A stretch of DNA of 64,000 nucleotides from assembly GCF_003121625.1 (NCBI RefSeq), contig NZ_QDDJ01000009.1, forward strand, positions 153,104 to 217,103. Direction: 5' to 3'. The notes below the pieces were generated by a model. That model was not told the origin of the DNA, made no database searches, and was given only the letters and a program-made list of their open reading frames with translations. The stretch comes from Ornithinimicrobium cavernae. GTDB lineage: Bacteria > Actinomycetota > Actinomycetes > Actinomycetales > Dermatophilaceae. The position numbers were made by a program, and so were the translations under genes. The stretch's first letter is position 1. Every line of letters begins with the position of its first letter. Of the stretch, positions 36,612 to 44,677 are shown one piece after another.

Positions 36612-37582
36612 TCGTCGTCATCTCCCACCCCGCGGACCTGCACGCCGAGCGCGTCCTGGCCGAGCTGCGTGCGCGGGGGCGGGAGGTGTTCCTGCTCGAC
36701 CTGGCGGACCTCCCGGACCGGGCCAGCCTGAGCATCGACCCGGCCGGGTCCGGGCGGGTGACCCTGCGGCATACCGGCGGGTCGGTCGACCTGACCCGGG
36801 CCACCGCGGTCTGGTGGCGCCGCCCGCAGTCCGTGGTGCTGGACGCGATCAGCGACCCCGGTGCGCGGGGCTTCGCCTACGGGGAGTGGCACGAGGCGGT
36901 CCGGGGCGCCTACCAGTTCCTCACCTGCCCGTGGATGAACCCGCTGCACGCGGACGAGGTCGCCTCACACAAGGCACTCCAGCTCGCGGTCGCACCGCGC
37001 CTCGGGCTGCGGGTGCCGGAGACGCTGATGACCTCCGACGAGGCGGAGGCGCGCGAGTTCGTGGCCAGGCAGGAGGCGCGGGGCGCCCGGGCGGTCTACA
37101 AGATCTTCGCCGCCACCCACCAGGTCTGGCGCGAGACCCGGCTCGTGGGACCCGCAGACCTCGCGCACCTGGCCAGCCTGCACCTCGCACCGGTGATCTT
37201 CCAGGAGTACGTGCCTGCGGTTGCTGACATCCGGGTGACCCTCGTGGGTGACCGGGTCTTCGCGATGTCCATCGCCGGTGGTCCCGAGATCGACTTCCGG
37301 CTCGGGCTGGGGCGGGCCCGCACGGCCGCCTTCGACCTGCCGGAACCGGTCGTCTCGGCGCTGCAGGCCATGCTGCGCCGGTTCGACCTCGCCTACGGCG
37401 CCGTCGACCTGCGTCTCACGCCCGAGGGCGAGCTCGTGTTCCTGGAGATCAACCCGGCCGGGGAGTTCCTCTTCGTCGAGGCCGGTGCGGGCCACCCCAT
37501 CACGGCGGCGGTGGCCGACTGGCTGTGCGACCCGGTGCCGACGTCCTCACGGGACCCCGCGCGCGAGCTGGCGGATGCCTAA
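36608..37582 (+). CDS. ATP-grasp ligase of the graspetide (MvdC/MvdD) type
   Basis: A 324-aa ATP-dependent carboxylate-amine/ester ligase. The features that place it in the ribosomal-peptide-maturase group are the N-terminal VISHPADLHAERVLAEL, WWRRP at 69-73, NPLHADEVASHKALQLAVA from residue 111, DIRVTLVGDRVFAMSI and the C-terminal FLEINPAGEFLFVE (278-291), which closely resembles FLEINPxGxWLWxE in microviridin ligases. Such enzymes form ester or amide bonds between Thr/Ser/Lys and Glu/Asp side chains of a precursor. The GTG start at 36608 overlaps the peptidase stop. No small precursor gene is seen, so the octad region of the peptidase is the best candidate substrate. A glutamate-adding RimK-like activity is an alternative. 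Confidence 0.85.
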   Translation: MIVVISHPADLHAERVLAELRARGREVFLLDLADLPDRASLSIDPAGSGRVTLRHTGGSVDLTRATAVWWRRPQSVVLDAISDPGARGFAYGEWHEAVRGAYQFLTCPWMNPLHADEVASHKALQLAVAPRLGLRVPETLMTSDEAEAREFVARQEARGARAVYKIFAATHQVWRETRLVGPADLAHLASLHLAPVIFQEYVPAVADIRVTLVGDRVFAMSIAGGPEIDFRLGLGRARTAAFDLPEPVVSALQAMLRRFDLAYGAVDLRLTPEGELVFLEINPAGEFLFVEAGAGHPITAAVADWLCDPVPTSSRDPARELADA

Positions 37583-37924
37583 CTAGACCTGCACCACCTC
37601 GACGGTGACGTTCCCCGACTGGACCGGGTAGGCCTGCACGGTGATCCAGTCCCCCGCGGCCACGTGCTCGTGCTCCTCGCTGGTGACGCGCGCCCACACG
37701 GTCAGGCTCGAGGCGTCCGGCACGTCGTCGGGGACGTTCAGCCGCACGTCCGCCACCCGTGGCTGCCCGGCGGCGACCTCCGCAGTGCCCGTCACCGTGG
37801 TGGCCGAGGACACCGTGGTCGAGGCCACGTCGAGCTGGGAGGTGTCCCGGACCTCCACGACGACGGGGAGCCCGGCGGGGGGCTGCTCGGGTCCGGCAGT
37901 GGTGACCAGCACGTGGACGTCCAT
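37583..37924 (-). CDS. Small beta-rich hypothetical protein (YbaY-like?), 113 aa
   Basis: I am unsure of the family. The sequence is a single beta-sandwich-like domain: VHVLVTTAGPEQPPAGLPVVVEVRDTS, RVADVRLNVPDDVPDASSLTVWARV and a C-terminal VQSGNVTVEVVQV, which recalls YbaY/META-type small domains. There is no signal peptide. ATG 37924 was chosen because TATCGT (37936-37931) lies six bases upstream, a leaderless arrangement. The stop codon abuts that of the ATP-grasp gene with no intervening base (convergent), so the two transcripts must overlap. Confidence 0.7.
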   Translation of the reverse strand: MDVHVLVTTAGPEQPPAGLPVVVEVRDTSQLDVASTTVSSATTVTGTAEVAAGQPRVADVRLNVPDDVPDASSLTVWARVTSEEHEHVAAGDWITVQAYPVQSGNVTVEVVQV

Positions 37925-37994
37925 ACCCCGACGATAAACCGTCACCACGGGCCGCGGTGGCCTCGGGGACGGGTCGATGTTGGACACTGGAGGG

Positions 37995-38561
37995 GTGAGC
38001 CACTCCCACCACCACCAGCCCGGTCCTCTCGCCGACGCCAGCGTCCGGACCGGACGGGTCAGCGACGCGCCGGCGGTGGGGCTCGTGCAGGCGACCGTGT
38101 GGCGCGACGCCTTCGCCGGGAAGGTGCCGCAGGAGGTGCTGGACGCCTTCGAGGGACCGGCCTTCGCCTCGGCCTGGCGCCGGTCGCTCCAGGACCCCCC
38201 GAGCCCCTTGCACCGCTTGCTGGTCGCCTGTGCCGGCGAGCAGGTCGTGGGCTTCGCCGCCATCGGCCCTGCGGAGGTCACGGACGAGACTGTGTCGGAG
38301 ACCGACGGCGAGATCCTGGTGATGGGCGTGCACCCCCAGGCACGCCGGGACGGCCACGGCTCCCGACTGCTCAACGCCGCGGCCGACACCCTCCGCGCCG
38401 GGGACCGCACCGCCGTGCTCACCTGGCTCCCGGCCGACGACGAGCAGGCCAGGGCGTTCACCGATGCCGCGGGGCTGGTTCCCGACGGCGCCTGGCGCGA
38501 ACGGGTGGTCGGCCCCGGCGGTGAGACCGTCCGCGAGGTCCGCGTGCGGGCCGAGCTGTGA
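37995..38561 (+). CDS. GNAT-family N-acetyltransferase
   Basis: A 188-aa acetyltransferase of the GNAT fold. The acetyl-CoA loop is VMGVHPQARRDGHGSRLLNAAADTL and the C-terminal strand-helix block is AVLTWLPADDEQARAFTDAAGLVPDGAWRE. A His-rich leader (SHSHHHQ) precedes the domain. The start is GTG 37995 with GGAGG four bases upstream; an ATG at 37977 is an alternative. Its stop overlaps azlC, so it is probably cotranscribed with azlCD. The substrate is unknown. Confidence 0.83.
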   Translation: MSHSHHHQPGPLADASVRTGRVSDAPAVGLVQATVWRDAFAGKVPQEVLDAFEGPAFASAWRRSLQDPPSPLHRLLVACAGEQVVGFAAIGPAEVTDETVSETDGEILVMGVHPQARRDGHGSRLLNAAADTLRAGDRTAVLTWLPADDEQARAFTDAAGLVPDGAWRERVVGPGGETVREVRVRAEL

Positions 38562-39310
38562 ACGACACGCCGGACACCGACGGCATGACCGAGGAGGGCC
38601 GCACCACCCGCGGGGCCCGACAGCGCGGCCCGGAGGACACCGCCGTCATCCGCAAGGCCCTCGGCGTCGCCCTCGCCACGGGTGTCTATGGGATCACGGC
38701 CGGTGCCCTGGCCGTCGCGGCCGGCCTCTCGGTGCTGCAGGCCATGGCGCTGTCCCTGCTGCTGTTCAGCGGCGGGTCGCAGTTCGCCTTCTTCGGGGTG
38801 ATCGGCGCGGGCGGGAGCCCGGTGGCGGCCGTGGCCAGCTCCACGCTGCTGGGCGTGCGCAACGGCTTCTACGGCCTCCAGGTCTCCCAGCTGCTCGGGG
38901 TGCACCGCTGGGCCAGGCCGGTGGCCGCCCACTTCACGATCGACGAGAGCACGGCCGTCGCCGTGACCCAGACGCAGCCCCGGCAGCAGCGGATCGGCTT
39001 CTGGGTGACCGGCGTCGGAATCTTCGCGCTGTGGAACCTGACCACCTTCGTCGGAGCCGTCGCGGGAGGCTCGATCGGCGACCCGCGCACCTACGGCCTG
39101 GACGCCGCCGCCGCGGCTGCCTTCGTCGGGCTGCTGTGGCCCCGGCTGCGGGGGCGAGACCCCCTGGCCGTGGCGGCGCTGGCCGTGGTCATCACCGTGG
39201 TGAGCGCTCCGTTCGTGCCCGCCGGCGTGCCGGTCCTGGCCGCCGTGCTCGCCGCCCTCGTGGTCGGGCTGCCGGCACGAGGCCCCCGCAGTGGGGTGGT
39301 TGCCCCGTGA
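38558..39310 (+). CDS. azlC: AzlC-family branched-chain amino acid permease subunit
   Basis: The large subunit of an AzlCD exporter, 250 aa. The family opening (IRKALGVALATGVYGITAGALAVAAGLSVLQAMALSLLLFSGGSQFAFFGVI) and SSTLLGVRNGFYGLQVSQLL are clear, with five or six membrane segments. A charged N-terminal tail of about 30 residues precedes it. The GTG at 38558 overlaps the GNAT stop, and azlD overlaps its stop. Relatives export branched-chain amino acids or azaleucine. Confidence 0.9.
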   Translation: MNDTPDTDGMTEEGRTTRGARQRGPEDTAVIRKALGVALATGVYGITAGALAVAAGLSVLQAMALSLLLFSGGSQFAFFGVIGAGGSPVAAVASSTLLGVRNGFYGLQVSQLLGVHRWARPVAAHFTIDESTAVAVTQTQPRQQRIGFWVTGVGIFALWNLTTFVGAVAGGSIGDPRTYGLDAAAAAAFVGLLWPRLRGRDPLAVAALAVVITVVSAPFVPAGVPVLAAVLAALVVGLPARGPRSGVVAP

Positions 39311-39615
39311 GCATGTGGCTCGCGGTGCTGGCCGCCTGCGCCCTCGCCTATGGCTTGAAGCTGGCGGGTTATCTGGTGCCGCAGCACGTGCTCGACATCC
39401 CCTGGGTGCACCGGGTCACGCCCCTGCTCCCCGTCGCCCTGCTCTCCGCGCTCATCGTCACCCAGGCCCTGCTGACCAACGACGGCACGCTCGTCGTGGA
39501 CGCGCGCGCGGCGGGTGTCGGCGTTGCGGTGCTCCTGCTCCTGCTGCGCGCGCCGTTCCTGGTGGTGGTGGCGGCCGCGGCGGTGACGGCCGCGCTCGTC
39601 CGCGCGCTGGCCTGA
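39307..39615 (+). CDS. azlD: AzlD-family small permease subunit
   Basis: A 102-aa protein with three or four transmembrane segments, including the family feature VTPLLPVALLSALIVTQALL. The GTG start at 39307 overlaps the azlC stop (GTGA). It pairs with AzlC to form the exporter. Confidence 0.88.
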   Translation: MSMWLAVLAACALAYGLKLAGYLVPQHVLDIPWVHRVTPLLPVALLSALIVTQALLTNDGTLVVDARAAGVGVAVLLLLLRAPFLVVVAAAAVTAALVRALA

Positions 39616-39639
39616 GCGGCCGGCGGTGAGCCGCACTCC

Positions 39640-40842
39640 GTGAGCCGTCGTCCCGCACCGCACGGGCGCGCCGTGCGAGGATCGGTCCCCGTGGGACGCA
39701 TCGTCGGCATCGACCTCGCCCGCTGCCTCGCACTGCTCGGCATGATCACCGCGCACCTCGTCGAGGGCGGTGTCTCCGGGGAGGTGAGCACGTGGGCCCA
39801 GATCACCTCCGGGCGTTCAGCGGCCCTGTTCGCGGTCCTGGCCGGTGTCTCGATCTCCCTGGTCACCCGCTCCCGACCCGACCGGACGGTGGCGGGCAGC
39901 CGCCTGGCCCTGGTGGCGCGTGCCGTGCTGATCGCGCTGATCGGACTGGTCCTCGGCGTGCCCGACTCCGGCCTGGCCGTCATCCTCACCTACTACGGGG
40001 TGCTCTTCCTCGTGGCGCTCCCGGTGATCACCTGGTCCGCTCCCCGGCTGGCCCTGCTGGCCGTCGCCTGGGGCCTGCTCTCGCCGGTCGTCAGCCTGGC
40101 GGTGCGCCCGCACCTGCCGCCCTCGACCTACGAGGTGCCCGGTCCGCAGTCCCTCGCCGACCCGCTGCGTCTGCTCACCGAGCTCACAGTGACCGGCTAC
40201 TACCCCGTGCTGACCTGGGCGACCTACCTGTTCGCCGGCCTGGCGATCGGACGCCTCGACCTGCGCTCCCTCAGGGTGCGCCGGTGGCTGGTCCTCCTGG
40301 GTGGCTGGCTGGCCGTTCTCGCCCTGGCCGTCGAGCGGCTCGCGCTGCGCAGCGGGTCGGTGCGCGACGACCTGCTGCGGACCTATGACCGCTGGGAGCC
40401 GGTGCAGGACTGGGCCGACCTCGACCGGGTGTTCCAGACCGGTCTCTACGGCACGACCCCGACGGGGTCCTGGGCCTGGCTGTGGGTGTGGTCGCCGCAC
40501 AGCGGATCGATCGTGGACCTGGCGCACACGGTGGGGTCGTCCATGTTCCTGATCGGGCTCAGCCTGCTGCTCGTGTCGGTCGCCGGGCGGCTGGGTCGGT
40601 CGGTGCAGGTCCTTGCCGGGGCGGGGACGATGACCCTGACCCTGTATGTCGCACACGTCACCGTCGTGGCGGCCGGGCGCACCGACGCCCTCTCTGGTGA
40701 GGCTCCCTGGGTGCTGGACGTGCGGTGGCACCTGCTCGGGGTGCTCCTGGTCGGGGCGGTGTTCGCCCTCGCCCGGTGGCGCGGGCCGCTGGAGCAGCTG
40801 GTCGGTGAGGTCAGCAGCTCGGCCGCACAGCTCCTGCGCTAG
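39640..40842 (+). CDS. Polytopic membrane protein, heparan-acetyltransferase-like (DUF1624/DUF418 type)
   Basis: A 400-aa membrane protein with about ten hydrophobic segments. The N-terminal block GRIVGIDLARCLALLGMITAHLV and the later FAVLAGVSISLVTRSRP resemble the heparan-alpha-glucosaminide N-acetyltransferase catalytic-domain family; the C-terminal part (LAGAGTMTLTLYVAHV) resembles DUF418. These families are thought to move acyl groups across membranes. The start is GTG 39640, 24 bp after azlD. The role is unknown. Confidence 0.78.
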   Translation: MSRRPAPHGRAVRGSVPVGRIVGIDLARCLALLGMITAHLVEGGVSGEVSTWAQITSGRSAALFAVLAGVSISLVTRSRPDRTVAGSRLALVARAVLIALIGLVLGVPDSGLAVILTYYGVLFLVALPVITWSAPRLALLAVAWGLLSPVVSLAVRPHLPPSTYEVPGPQSLADPLRLLTELTVTGYYPVLTWATYLFAGLAIGRLDLRSLRVRRWLVLLGGWLAVLALAVERLALRSGSVRDDLLRTYDRWEPVQDWADLDRVFQTGLYGTTPTGSWAWLWVWSPHSGSIVDLAHTVGSSMFLIGLSLLLVSVAGRLGRSVQVLAGAGTMTLTLYVAHVTVVAAGRTDALSGEAPWVLDVRWHLLGVLLVGAVFALARWRGPLEQLVGEVSSSAAQLLR

Positions 40843-40967
40843 TGGGTGCGCCCAGCCGTTCCGCTGATCCCGTTCGCCTGCTGCTGTCGCCTGCTTTCGT
40901 TGTGCCTGTCGCTGACGCATGCCTCTGTTCGCCTGTTGCTGTCGCGGTCTCCGCTTGTCTGCTTGTC

Positions 40968-40989
40968 GTTCACCTCATGTTCACCTCAT
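40968..40989. repeat. Tandem 11-bp repeat in the gap before the 48-aa gene
   Basis: GTTCACCTCAT occurs twice in tandem (40968-40978, 40979-40989), then GGTTCAC follows. AGGTGAAC, the inverse of GTTCACCT, occurs at 41072-41079 just upstream of the 48-aa gene. The surrounding 40843-41105 gap is pyrimidine-rich and of lower GC than its flanks. A regulator binding site is possible. Confidence 0.4.
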
Positions 40990-41041
40990 GGTTCACACAG
41001 GTCTCATCAGTCCCACTGTCCACGCACCTGGGGCTGAGCCA

Positions 41042-41071
41042 CTGGACTTTGGCAACTGAAAGAGATACGCT
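41042..41071 (+). promoter_or_regulatory. Predicted promoter of the 48-aa gene
   Basis: CTGGAC (41042-41047), an 18-base spacer and TACGCT (41066-41071) give a plausible -35/-10 pair, about 35 bases upstream of the ATG at 41106. The sequence is distinctly AT-richer than its surroundings. Confidence 0.4.
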
Positions 41072-41105
41072 AGGTGAACATTAGATGAATGCGAGGTGAC
41101 CATCC

Positions 41106-41252
41106 ATGGTCAAGGTTCACTCGATCCGAGAGTCCACGAAGAAGTCGCCGATGGTGACGTGGGTTCCGGTCAGCGACGCAGGGGGCCGCACCCGCATGGA
41201 GATGCGCTGGCACGTCGGCGAGGAGCGCCGCGCCACACCTCACGCCGCCTGA
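41106..41252 (+). CDS. Small hypothetical protein, 48 aa
   Basis: A short reading frame from ATG 41106 to TGA 41252. The product (MVKVHSIRESTKKS start, TRMEMRWHVGEERR near the end) is basic and soluble, without a signal or membrane span. Support comes from an upstream promoter-like sequence, GAGGTGA eight bases before the ATG, and a perfect intrinsic-terminator hairpin 11 bases after the stop, which together make a self-contained transcription unit. I do not recognise the family. A small regulatory RNA instead of, or as well as, a protein cannot be excluded. Confidence 0.6.
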   Translation: MVKVHSIRESTKKSPMVTWVPVSDAGGRTRMEMRWHVGEERRATPHAA

Positions 41253-41263
41253 CCCCACCACTC

Positions 41264-41300
41264 AGGACGAGGGCCGCCCCAGCGGGGCGGCCCTCGTCCT
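41264..41300 (+). terminator. Perfect 17-bp terminator hairpin
   Basis: Arms 41264-41280 and 41284-41300 are perfectly complementary over 17 bp around the loop AGC, with TTCT following. It directly follows the 48-aa gene. Confidence 0.85.
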
Positions 41301-41335
41301 TTCTGGTCCCCTGGACCCACTGCCGGAGGGCGCGG

Positions 41336-41443
41336 GACGCCCGTGGCCGGGCCCCTCGTGAAGGGGCCGGGAGACGCCCGTGGCCGGGCCCCTCGTGAAG
41401 GGGCCGGGAGACGCCCGTGGCCGGGCCCCTCGTGAGGGACCCG
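41336..41443. repeat. 37-bp tandem repeat, three copies, each with a hairpin
   Basis: Units start at 41336, 41373 and 41410 and read GACGCCCGTGGCCGGGCCCC onward. Each contains the inverted repeat GGCCCCT-CGTGA-AGGGGCC, except that the third has diverged at its end. The array lies between the convergent 48-aa gene and pnp. Confidence 0.85.
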
Positions 41444-41451
41444 GCCACGGG
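41414..41451 (-). terminator. Large hairpin downstream of pnp
   Basis: Arms 41414-41431 and 41434-41451 pair over 18 bp with a single mismatch; the third 37-bp unit supplies the first arm. There is no T-tract. It lies 28 bp beyond the pnp stop and can serve transcripts from both sides. Confidence 0.6.
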
Positions 41452-41479
41452 TGCGTGCTCTGGGGCTACCGAGCGCTGG

Positions 41480-44053
41480 TCAGCCCTCGGAGGCGTTGCC
41501 ACCTGCGTCATTGCCACCGGACTCGTTCGAGTCACCGCTGCCTCCACGCCCGCGGCCGCCGCGACGGCGACGGTTGCGGCGGGGACGGTCGCCCTCGGAG
41601 TCCGACTCGCCGTCGTTCTCCTCGGAGGCCTCGGCGGTCGCGCCGGCGCCACCGTCGGTGGCCGGGTCGGCGTCCTCGGGGGCAGCGGGCACGTGCGCCG
41701 GCGCTGCCGGCGTGGTGTCCGCCTCGTCGAGGACCGGGGCCTCAGCGGCTGCGGCCGCGTTGTCGGCACCCGCGTCGTCACCGTTGTCGGCACCCACGTC
41801 GTCACCGTTGTCGGCGACCACGGCGGCCAGCGAGAGCTTGCCGCGAGGGTCGATCTCCTTGAGCTCGACCTGGACCTTCTGGCCGACGGCCAGGACGTCC
41901 TCGACGGCGTCGATGCGCTTGCCTCCGACGAGCTTGCGGATCTCGGAGATGTGCAGCAGACCGTCCTTGCCCGGGAGCAGCGAGATGAACGCCCCGAACG
42001 TCGTGGTCTTGACCACCGTGCCGAGGAAGCGCTCACCGACCTCGGGCATCTGCGGGTTGGCGATCGCGTTGACGGCCGCCCTGGCCGCCTCGGCCGAGGG
42101 GCCGTCGGTCGCACCGATGTAGACGGTGCCGTCGTCCTCGATCGAGATGTCGGCGCCGGTCTCCTCCTGGATCTGGTTGATCATCTTGCCCTTCGGGCCG
42201 ATGACCTCACCGATCTTGTCGACCGGGACCTTGACGGCGATGACGCGAGGAGCGTAGGGGCTCATCTCGTCCGGCGCGTCGATGGCCTCGTTCATGACGT
42301 CCAGGATGTGCAGGCGCGCGTCGTGCGCCTGGGTCAGCGCACCGCCCAGCACGGAGGCGGGGATCCCGTCCAGCTTGGTGTCCAGCTGGATGGCGGTGAC
42401 GAACTCCCGCGTGCCGGCGACCTTGAAGTCCATGTCGCCGAAGGCGTCCTCGGCACCGAGGATGTCGGTCAGCGCGGCGTACTGGGTCTCACCGTCGACC
42501 TCCACGGACACCAGGCCCATGGCGATGCCCGCGACCGGCGCGCGCAGCGGCACGCCGGCGTTGAGCAGTGACATCGTGGACGCGCAGACCGAGCCCATCG
42601 ACGTCGAGCCGTTGGAGCCGAGCGCCTCGGACACCTGACGGATCGCGTAGGGGAACTCCTCGCGGGTCGGCAGGACCGGCATCAGGGCCCGCTCGGCGAG
42701 CGCACCGTGCCCGATCTCGCGACGCTTCGGGGAGCCCACGCGACCGGTCTCACCGGTGCTGTAGGGCGGGAAGTTGTAGTTGTGCATGTAGCGCTTGCGG
42801 GTCACCGGGGAGAGGGTGTCCAGCTGCTGCTCCATGCGCAGCATGTTGAGGGTGGTGACGCCCATGATCTGGGTCTCGCCACGCTCGAAGATGGCCGAGC
42901 CGTGGGCGCGCGGGATGACCTCGACCTCGGCGCTCAGCGCGCGGATGTCGGCCAGGCCACGGCCGTCGATGCGGACCTTGTCCTTGATGATCCGCTCGCG
43001 GATCAGCTTCTTCTGGACGGCACGGTAGGCGGCGTCGAGCTCCTTGTCACGCCCGGCGAACGGGGCGTCCGGGTTGACGTCGGAGTCCCCGGCGGCGTCC
43101 CAGTGCAGGCCCAGCAGCTTGCCCTTCATCTCCGTCTTGATGTCGGAGATGCGGTCCTCACGCTCCTGCTTGCCCGCGATCTGCAGCGCCTCGGCTAGGT
43201 CGGCCGTGGTGGCCTCCTCGACGGCGGCGTAGGCGTCGTCCTCGTAGTCGAGGAAGCGCGGGAACTCCTGCACCTCCTTGGCGGCGCTGGCCGCCAGTTC
43301 GGACTGCGCCGCGCACAGGGTGGCGATGAAGCCCTTGGCGGCCTCCAGGCCCTGGGCGACGACCTCCTCGGTGGGAGCCGTCTTGCCGAGGGTCTTGACG
43401 AGGTCCCAGGTGGCCTCGGTGGACTCGGCCTCGACCATCATGATCGCGACGTCGGCCTCGGCGTCACCGTCACTGCCCACGACGCGACCGGCGACCACCA
43501 TGTCGAAGGTGGAGCGCTCGGCGTCGCTGAAGTTCGGGAAGGCGACCCACTGGTCGTCGATCAGGGAGACGCGCACGGCACCGATCGGGCCGCTGAACGG
43601 CAGGCCCGAGATCTGGGTGGACAGCGACGCCGCGTTGATCGCCAGCACGTCGTACTGGTGGTCGGGGTGCAGCGACAGGATCGTGATGACGACCTGGACC
43701 TCGTTGCGCAGGCCCTTGGCGAAGGTCGGGCGCAGGGGCCGGTCGATCAACCGGCAGGTGAGGATCGCCTCGGTCGAGGGGCGACCCTCGCGACGGAAGA
43801 AGCTGCCCGGGATCTTGCCCGCGGCATACATGCGCTCCTCGACGTCGACGGTGAGGGGGAAGAAGTCGAAGTGGTCCTTCGGGTGCTTGCTGGCCGTCGT
43901 GGTGGACAGCAGCATGGTGTCGTCATCCAGGTAGGCGGTGACGGATCCGCCGGCCTGCTTGGCCAGCCGCCCGGTCTCGAACCGGACGGTGCGGGTGCCG
44001 AACGAGCCGTTGTCGATCACGGCCTCGGCAAAAGTGATCTCTGGACCCTCCAT
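41480..44053 (-). CDS. pnp: Polyribonucleotide nucleotidyltransferase (PNPase)
   Basis: A phosphorolytic 3'-5' exoribonuclease and RNA polymerase of RNA turnover, 857 aa. Two RNase PH domains flank a helical domain; a KH domain ([20 protein letters not shown]) and an S1 domain ([24 protein letters not shown]) follow. Unlike short homologues it ends in a tail of about 110 residues: a Asp/Ala/Gly-rich acidic part, then [14 protein letters not shown] and a Gly/Asn/Ser end, likely an RNA-binding or degradosome-contact extension. ATG 44053 has AAGGAGG upstream. It lies downstream of rpsO, as usual, but a strong terminator separates them. Confidence 0.97.
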   Translation of the reverse strand: MEGPEITFAEAVIDNGSFGTRTVRFETGRLAKQAGGSVTAYLDDDTMLLSTTTASKHPKDHFDFFPLTVDVEERMYAAGKIPGSFFRREGRPSTEAILTCRLIDRPLRPTFAKGLRNEVQVVITILSLHPDHQYDVLAINAASLSTQISGLPFSGPIGAVRVSLIDDQWVAFPNFSDAERSTFDMVVAGRVVGSDGDAEADVAIMMVEAESTEATWDLVKTLGKTAPTEEVVAQGLEAAKGFIATLCAAQSELAASAAKEVQEFPRFLDYEDDAYAAVEEATTADLAEALQIAGKQEREDRISDIKTEMKGKLLGLHWDAAGDSDVNPDAPFAGRDKELDAAYRAVQKKLIRERIIKDKVRIDGRGLADIRALSAEVEVIPRAHGSAIFERGETQIMGVTTLNMLRMEQQLDTLSPVTRKRYMHNYNFPPYSTGETGRVGSPKRREIGHGALAERALMPVLPTREEFPYAIRQVSEALGSNGSTSMGSVCASTMSLLNAGVPLRAPVAGIAMGLVSVEVDGETQYAALTDILGAEDAFGDMDFKVAGTREFVTAIQLDTKLDGIPASVLGGALTQAHDARLHILDVMNEAIDAPDEMSPYAPRVIAVKVPVDKIGEVIGPKGKMINQIQEETGADISIEDDGTVYIGATDGPSAEAARAAVNAIANPQMPEVGERFLGTVVKTTTFGAFISLLPGKDGLLHISEIRKLVGGKRIDAVEDVLAVGQKVQVELKEIDPRGKLSLAAVVADNGDDVGADNGDDAGADNAAAAAEAPVLDEADTTPAAPAHVPAAPEDADPATDGGAGATAEASEENDGESDSEGDRPRRNRRRRGGRGRGGSGDSNESGGNDAGGNASEG

Positions 44054-44188
44054 CGGGTCCTCCTTTTCTCTCTCTCAGCAGCTGGAGCATCGTCGTTGTG
44101 CCCGGCTGTTCCTTCGGGGCGGGGAGGGTTGGTCCCCACCGTGACGGGGCATGCCCGTCGGGACGGGACTCGCCCGTCATACGCAAAA

Positions 44189-44215
44189 GAGCGGCTCCCG
44201 GGACGGGAGCCGCTC
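44189..44215 (-). terminator. rpsO intrinsic terminator
   Basis: A perfect 12-bp stem (44189-44200 with 44204-44215) around a 3-base loop. Read on the minus strand it is followed by TTTTGCG, a classical U-tract. It starts 12 bp after the rpsO stop. Confidence 0.9.
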
Positions 44216-44227
44216 CCCTGCGAAACT

Positions 44228-44497
44228 TCAGCGGCGCAGGCCGAGGCGCTTGATCAGCGCGCGGTAGCGCTCGATGTCCGTGTCCTCGAGGTAGCGCAGC
44301 AGGCGCTTGCGACGACCGACGAGCAGCAGCAGGCCACGACGGCTGTGGTGGTCGTGCTTGTGCTGCCGCGAGTGCTCGGTGAGGTCCTTGATGCGCTGCG
44401 TGAGCATCGCGATCTGCACCTCGGGAGAGCCCGTGTCACCCTCGACGGTGGCGTACTCTTCCATGATCTGCTTCTTGACAGCAGTCTCCAGCCCCAT
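44228..44497 (-). CDS. rpsO: 30S ribosomal protein S15
   Basis: A primary 16S rRNA-binding protein of the small subunit, 89 aa. The hallmark is [38 protein letters not shown]. The start is ATG 44497, which gives exactly the canonical length and sits six bases after AAGGAG; the upstream in-frame ATG at 44503 touches the ribosome binding site. An AT-richer sequence with TAATCT (44591-44586) suggests a promoter about 90 bases upstream and hence a leader that could host S15 autoregulation. Confidence 0.97.
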   Translation of the reverse strand: MGLETAVKKQIMEEYATVEGDTGSPEVQIAMLTQRIKDLTEHSRQHKHDHHSRRGLLLLVGRRKRLLRYLEDTDIERYRALIKRLGLRR

Positions 44498-44591
44498 GGG
44501 CATCTCCTTGTTGTCCGTTGCGCGGCGCACCTGGGCTTGTCCACCAGGGCTCTCTGGATCCGCGGCCGATCTGACGGCAGCACCAAGATTA
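44498..44591 (-). promoter_or_regulatory. rpsO promoter and leader candidate
   Basis: A minus-strand -10 box TAATCT at 44591-44586 would give a leader of about 80 bases before rpsO. The leader contains a short stem (CCTGG...CCAGG) upstream of the ribosome binding site. S15 represses its own mRNA through leader structure in several bacteria; whether this leader acts so is unknown. Confidence 0.35.
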
Positions 44592-44629
44592 GCAGCGGGA
44601 ACCTGCCCAGCACGAATCGCCGACCACGG

Positions 44630-44657
44630 CGGCCCGGGCGGGGATCCGCCCGGGCCG
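44630..44657 (-). terminator. Perfect hairpin downstream of the glycosidase-phosphoesterase gene
   Basis: A 12-bp perfect GC stem (44630-44641 with 44646-44657) around GGAT, 20 bp beyond the stop at 44678. There is no T-tract, as is common in high-GC actinobacteria. Confidence 0.6.
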
Positions 44658-44677
44658 TCCGAGGGCGTGGGCGCCGG

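Noticed and set aside
37583..38932. Long minus-strand frame across the GNAT gene joined to the 113-aa gene
   Set aside because: Only the part after ATG 37924 has protein-like composition; the remainder is antisense to the GNAT and azlC genes.
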